64,000 nucleotides of DNA from Allohahella marinimesophila. Lineage in GTDB: Bacteria; Pseudomonadota; Gammaproteobacteria; Pseudomonadales; Oleiphilaceae. How positions within the stretch are numbered: the first letter of the stretch is position 1; every line of letters begins with the position of its first letter. Positions 62,722 to 64,000 of this stretch are shown here, in pieces. The notes below the pieces were generated by a model. That model saw only the letters and a program-made list of their open reading frames with translations. It made no database searches and was not told the origin of the DNA. Location: NCBI RefSeq assembly GCF_039538005.1, contig NZ_BAABBO010000009.1, positions 372,001 through 436,000 of the forward strand, read 5' to 3'. The position numbers were made by a program, and so were the translations under genes.

Positions 62722-64000
62722 TCAGCGGTTCAGACGGTTGTCGATGAGCTCGTCAACCACCTGCGGATCGGCCAGTGTCGAGGTATCGCCCAGGGTCTCG
62801 TGCTCATTCGCAGCGATCTTGCGCAGTATGCGCCGCATGATCTTGCCACTGCGGGTTTTTGGTAGCCCGTGTGTCCACTGAATCATGTCCGGGGAGGCTA
62901 CCGGGCCGAGTCCCTTGCGCACCCAGTCTCTCAACTCCTTGGTGAGCTGCTCGTCGGGCACCACGCCGTCGTTGGGAATAACGTAAACATAGATGGCCTC
63001 ACCCTTGAGCTCGTGCGGGAAGCCAACCACAGCAGCTTCGGCTACCTTCGGATGGGAAACCACGGCACTTTCGACCTCAGCCGTTCCGAGACGATGACCA
63101 GACACATTGAGTACATCATCGACGCGCCCTGTGATCCAGAAATGCCCGTCTTCGTCGCGCTTCGCGCCATCGCCAGTAAAGTACATGCCGTCGTGGGTGC
63201 TGAAATAGGTGTCGATAAAACGCTCGTGATTGTTCCAGATGGTTCGCGCCTGACCAGGCCACGAATCCAGAATGACCAGATGACCATCAGCCTTGCCTTC
63301 GAGGATATCGCTACGCTTGTCGACCAGCTGTGGCTGAATGCCAAAAAAAGGCGTCATCGCTGCGCCCGGCTTGGGCTCTACCACATAGGGCAACGGCGTC
63401 ATCATGATGCCGCCGGTTTCAGTCTGCCACCAGGTATCGACCACCTGACACTGTCCCTTGCCGAACTCGTCGTGAAACCACTGCCACACGCCGGGGTTGA
63501 TGGGCTCCCCCACCGAGCCAAGAATTCTGAGCGAATCCCGCTGGCTGCTGCCAATAGCCCTTTTCTGATCGGTCATCAGGGTTCTGATGGCAGTTGGCGC
63601 AATATAGAAGATATTGACCTTATGCTTGTCGATCACCTCACCGCAGCGGCCGAGATTCGGATAAGTCGGCACGCCCTCATACATCAGCGTGGTCGCGCCA
63701 TTCGCGAGCGGACCGTACACGATATAGCTGTGACCTGTGACCCAGCCTACGTCCGCCGCGCACCAGAATACTTCGCCGGGCTGATAGTTGAAGGTGTAGC
63801 TGAAGGTGGTGGCGGTGTAGACGAGGTATCCGCCGGAGCTGTGCTGCAGACCCTTCGGCTTGCCAGTGGATCCAGAAGTGTAAAGGATGAAGAGCGGATC
63901 TTCGGCATTGACCGGGACCGCCTCATGCACGGCCTCGTGGGTCGGCACGAATTCGTCGTACCAGAGATCATGATCCAGCCAATCGACGCTATCACCGCTG
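62722..64000 (-). CDS. acs: Acetyl-coenzyme A synthetase (partial, 5' end outside window)
   Basis: Activates acetate to acetyl-CoA via acetyl-AMP. The C-terminal 426 or so residues are present and the frame is open to the window edge. Motifs are the AMP-binding YTSGSTGKPKG, GWVTGHSYIVYGPL, TWWQTETGGIM, and GRVDDVLNVSGHRLGTAE. The acetylation-controlled catalytic Lys is in RSGKIMRR near the C-terminus. It is upstream of the CrbR-like regulator, as in an acetate-use operon. Confidence 0.96.
   Translation of the reverse strand, partial: SGDSVDWLDHDLWYDEFVPTHEAVHEAVPVNAEDPLFILYTSGSTGKPKGLQHSSGGYLVYTATTFSYTFNYQPGEVFWCAADVGWVTGHSYIVYGPLANGATTLMYEGVPTYPNLGRCGEVIDKHKVNIFYIAPTAIRTLMTDQKRAIGSSQRDSLRILGSVGEPINPGVWQWFHDEFGKGQCQVVDTWWQTETGGIMMTPLPYVVEPKPGAAMTPFFGIQPQLVDKRSDILEGKADGHLVILDSWPGQARTIWNNHERFIDTYFSTHDGMYFTGDGAKRDEDGHFWITGRVDDVLNVSGHRLGTAEVESAVVSHPKVAEAAVVGFPHELKGEAIYVYVIPNDGVVPDEQLTKELRDWVRKGLGPVASPDMIQWTHGLPKTRSGKIMRRILRKIAANEHETLGDTSTLADPQVVDELIDNRLNR

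Noticed and set aside
1..64000. CRISPR arrays, insertion sequences, prophage or tRNA genes
   Set aside because: No regularly spaced repeats, transposase or integrase motifs, or cloverleaf-like sequences were seen. The gene content is core chromosomal throughout.

Overview
The window is a gammaproteobacterial chromosome segment around the replication origin. Gene order, protein lengths and motifs all fit this: glmS-glmU-atpCDGAHFEBI-parB-parA-rsmG-mnmG, then rarA, mnmE-yidC-yidD-rnpA-rpmH, dnaA-dnaN-recF-gyrB, glyS-glyQ, trkH-trkA-rsmB-fmt-def, and lysM-dprA-tsaC-hemF-aroE. The order resembles Pseudomonas and related marine gammaproteobacteria. I cannot name the genus from sequence alone. I see no insertion sequence, prophage, CRISPR array, rRNA or tRNA.

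Layout. 1-377 is a non-coding end with one strong hairpin. 378-15504 is a leftward block: amino-sugar synthesis (glmS, glmU), the complete F1Fo ATP synthase, chromosome partition (parB, parA) and the rsmG/mnmG RNA-modification pair. 15505-15900 is a spacer with two perfect DnaA boxes. 15901-22633 holds rarA (preceded by a short relic of a receiver domain), a lone rightward gene for a tRNA-queuosine mannosyltransferase-like protein, and the leftward rpmH-rnpA-yidD-yidC-mnmE cluster. 22634-23395 is the rpmH-dnaA spacer. It has a cluster of DnaA boxes beside AT-rich DNA, sits at the switch in transcription direction, and is the best oriC candidate. Rightward from it run dnaA, dnaN, an AarF/UbiB-type kinase gene set between dnaN and recF, recF and gyrB. 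Five parS-like ParB sites lie in the 3' part of recF and in the recF-gyrB spacer.

31775-45411 carries a FadL-type outer-membrane channel, glycyl-tRNA synthetase (glyQ, glyS), a lipid A-type acyltransferase, a large unrecognised lipoprotein, the Trk potassium system, and rsmB-fmt-def. 45641-54633 is a rightward run: a LysM protein, dprA, tsaC, hemF, aroE, a small PA4642-like protein, and a YdbH/YnbE/YdbL envelope module.

55249-64000 looks like an acetate-use and acetate-sensing locus. It contains a VC_2705-type Na+/solute symporter with its DUF4212 small partner, a divergent hybrid histidine kinase with a symporter-like sensor domain (CrbS/MxtR type), a FAS1 lipoprotein, a LuxR-type response regulator (CrbR/ErdR type) and, running off the end, acetyl-CoA synthetase. 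By analogy with the known CrbSR 'acetate switch', the kinase and regulator would control acs and the transporter. That is inference from family and context.

The start codon was moved from the longest possible reading frame where a ribosome-binding site and family alignment supported it (glmU, parA, dnaN, gyrB, hemF, ydbL, DUF4212, LysM and others).
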